Assembly: GCF_014196835.1 (NCBI RefSeq)
Contig: NZ_JACIEK010000006.1
Location: 124,001-188,000, forward strand
DNA: 64,000 bases
Origin: Aureimonas pseudogalii
GTDB taxonomy: Bacteria > Pseudomonadota > Alphaproteobacteria > Rhizobiales > Rhizobiaceae
Reading direction: 5' to 3'
The stretch's first letter is position 1. Each line of letters starts with the position of its first letter. The notes beneath the pieces are model-generated. The model was not told the origin of the DNA. It did not search any database and saw only the letters and a program-made list of their open reading frames with translations. A program made the position numbers and the translations under genes. Of the stretch, positions 63,014-64,000 are shown piece after piece.

Positions 63014-64000
63014 ATGCGAAGGACCGACATGGCAGGACGGCAGCGCATTCTTCCCGTCCGGCGCGAGTACAATCGCTGGGTCGCCAACCAGACGCTCGAA
63101 GACTACGCGCTGCGCTTCACCGCCAAGTCCGCCCGCCGCTGGACGGCGCCGCGGGTCTCGCAAACGGCGATCGGCGCGATCTCCTTCCTGGCGCTCGAAG
63201 CCGTGGGCGGCGCGATCACCCTCTCCTTCGGCTTCACCAACGCCGCCGCCGCCATCCTCGTCGTCGGCCTCGTGCTGCTCCTCACCGGCATTCCGATCAG
63301 CCACTACGCGGCGAAATACGGCGTCGACATCGACCTCCTCACCCGCGGCGCCGGCTTTGGCTACATCGGCTCCACCATCACCTCGCTGATCTACGCCACC
63401 TTCACCTTCATCCTCTTCGCGGTGGAGGCCTCCATCATGACGGCGGCGCTCGAGCTGGCCTTCGGCATCCCCGTCTGGCTCGGCTACATCATCTCGGCCG
63501 TGGCCGTGGTGCCGCTGGTGACGCATGGCGTCGCCTGGATCAGCCGGTTCCAGCTCGTCACGCAGCCGATGTGGATCATCCTCAACATCCTGCCGGTGGG
63601 GTTCATCCTCTGGCAGGACTGGGGCTCCCTTCACGCCTGGGTGAACTTTCCCGGCCTCCACGACCCCGCCGGCACCAACAGCCTCGACATCCTCAAGTTC
63701 GGCGCCGCCGCCTCGGTGATTCTGGCGCTGATGCCGCAGATCGGCGAGCAGGTGGACATCCTGCGGTTCCTGCCGGCGCAGAAGGGCCGGCCCTCGCGCT
63801 CCTGGTGGTTCGCGCTGTTCTCGGCTGGTCCCGGCTGGATCGTGCTCGGCGCGCCGAAGCTCTTCTTCGGCTCGTTCCTGGCGGTGCTGGCGCTGCGCTC
63901 GGGCGTCGCACCCGAGCACGCCTCGGAACCCGCCTATATGTACGACATCGCCTTCGGCTTCGTGCTGCCCTCGCCCGTCGCCGCAGCGGTGCTGACGGCG
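63014..64000 (+). CDS. NCS1-family permease domain, truncated by window end
   Basis: An open frame of 329 residues to the window edge with no stop. It starts MRRTDMAGRQ at ATG 63014 (ATG at 63029 is an alternative). The sequence REYNRWVANQTLEDYALRFTAKSARRW, then many helices with GGAITLSFGFTNAAAAI and DIDLLTRGAGFGYIGST, is typical of the NCS1 transporter-like module. In Hyphomicrobiales this module often forms the N-terminus of hybrid histidine kinases next to urt genes. Whether a kinase follows cannot be seen. It is divergent from urtA. Confidence 0.85.
   Translation, partial: MRRTDMAGRQRILPVRREYNRWVANQTLEDYALRFTAKSARRWTAPRVSQTAIGAISFLALEAVGGAITLSFGFTNAAAAILVVGLVLLLTGIPISHYAAKYGVDIDLLTRGAGFGYIGSTITSLIYATFTFILFAVEASIMTAALELAFGIPVWLGYIISAVAVVPLVTHGVAWISRFQLVTQPMWIILNILPVGFILWQDWGSLHAWVNFPGLHDPAGTNSLDILKFGAAASVILALMPQIGEQVDILRFLPAQKGRPSRSWWFALFSAGPGWIVLGAPKLFFGSFLAVLALRSGVAPEHASEPAYMYDIAFGFVLPSPVAAAVLTA

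Overview
The window looks like chromosomal DNA of a high-GC alphaproteobacterium of the order Hyphomicrobiales (Rhizobiales). This rests on recognisable gene neighbourhoods: pyrB-pyrC'-plsY-dprA-topA-rnr-(DUF983)-NUDIX, pleD-divK, dnaE-lolD-lolCE-proS-DUF1467-rnj-birA-nuoN...A, and urtABCDE. Short prolyl-tRNA synthetase, RNase J, the PleD/DivK pair and GAAC-N7-GAAC LexA boxes also fit this group. Genus cannot be fixed from sequence alone.

Layout. 1-650: two small membrane-protein genes (minus). 808-12387 (plus): a chain of mostly overlapping genes for pyrimidine synthesis (pyrB and a catalytically degenerate pyrC'), phospholipid synthesis (plsY), DNA uptake (dprA), topology (topA), RNA decay (rnr), then DUF983, NUDIX and an MFS transporter. 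12573-12740: rpmG with its own promoter and terminator. 13170-14912 (minus): divK and pleD, the cell-cycle/c-di-GMP pair, divergent from DUF3572 and a HAD-like gene. 16043-23211 (minus): dnaE, a tiny predicted membrane peptide under two LexA boxes, lolD, lolC/E, proS. 23450-23596 (plus): a probable structured small RNA with a strong terminator. 23644-42540 (minus): DUF1467, rnj, birA and the complete 14-gene complex I operon (nuoA-N), which carries three extra genes: a GFA-fold zinc protein between nuoC and nuoD, a pentapeptide-repeat protein between nuoF and nuoG, and a small membrane protein between nuoH and nuoI.

42851-43416 holds two nearly identical tRNA-Asp genes (minus) and tRNA-Val (plus). 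After a small lipoprotein and a small unknown gene comes the accessory part of the window, 44292-56871 (all minus). This is a surface-polysaccharide cluster: acyltransferase-3, O-antigen-ligase-like polymerase, GT4, a beta-propeller glycosyltransferase-like protein, WecG-family transferase, GH5 hydrolase, Wzz/GumC chain-length protein, a JmjC/cupin oxygenase-like protein, a FemAB/CelD-like GNAT and a Wzx-type flippase. No initiating sugar-phosphate transferase of the WcaJ/WbaP type and no tyrosine kinase lies inside the window.

57036-62856 (minus) is the urea ABC transporter urtABCDE. It is divergent from an NCS1-type permease (63014 to the window end, truncated) that may be the N-terminal part of a transporter-sensor kinase. 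A perfect inverted repeat sits between them.

The most interesting items are the 27-residue predicted membrane peptide with twin LexA boxes (an analogue candidate for SOS division inhibitors such as Caulobacter SidA), the unidentified structured RNA downstream of DUF1467, the three accessory genes inside the nuo operon, and the oxygenase/GNAT/flippase trio in the polysaccharide cluster.
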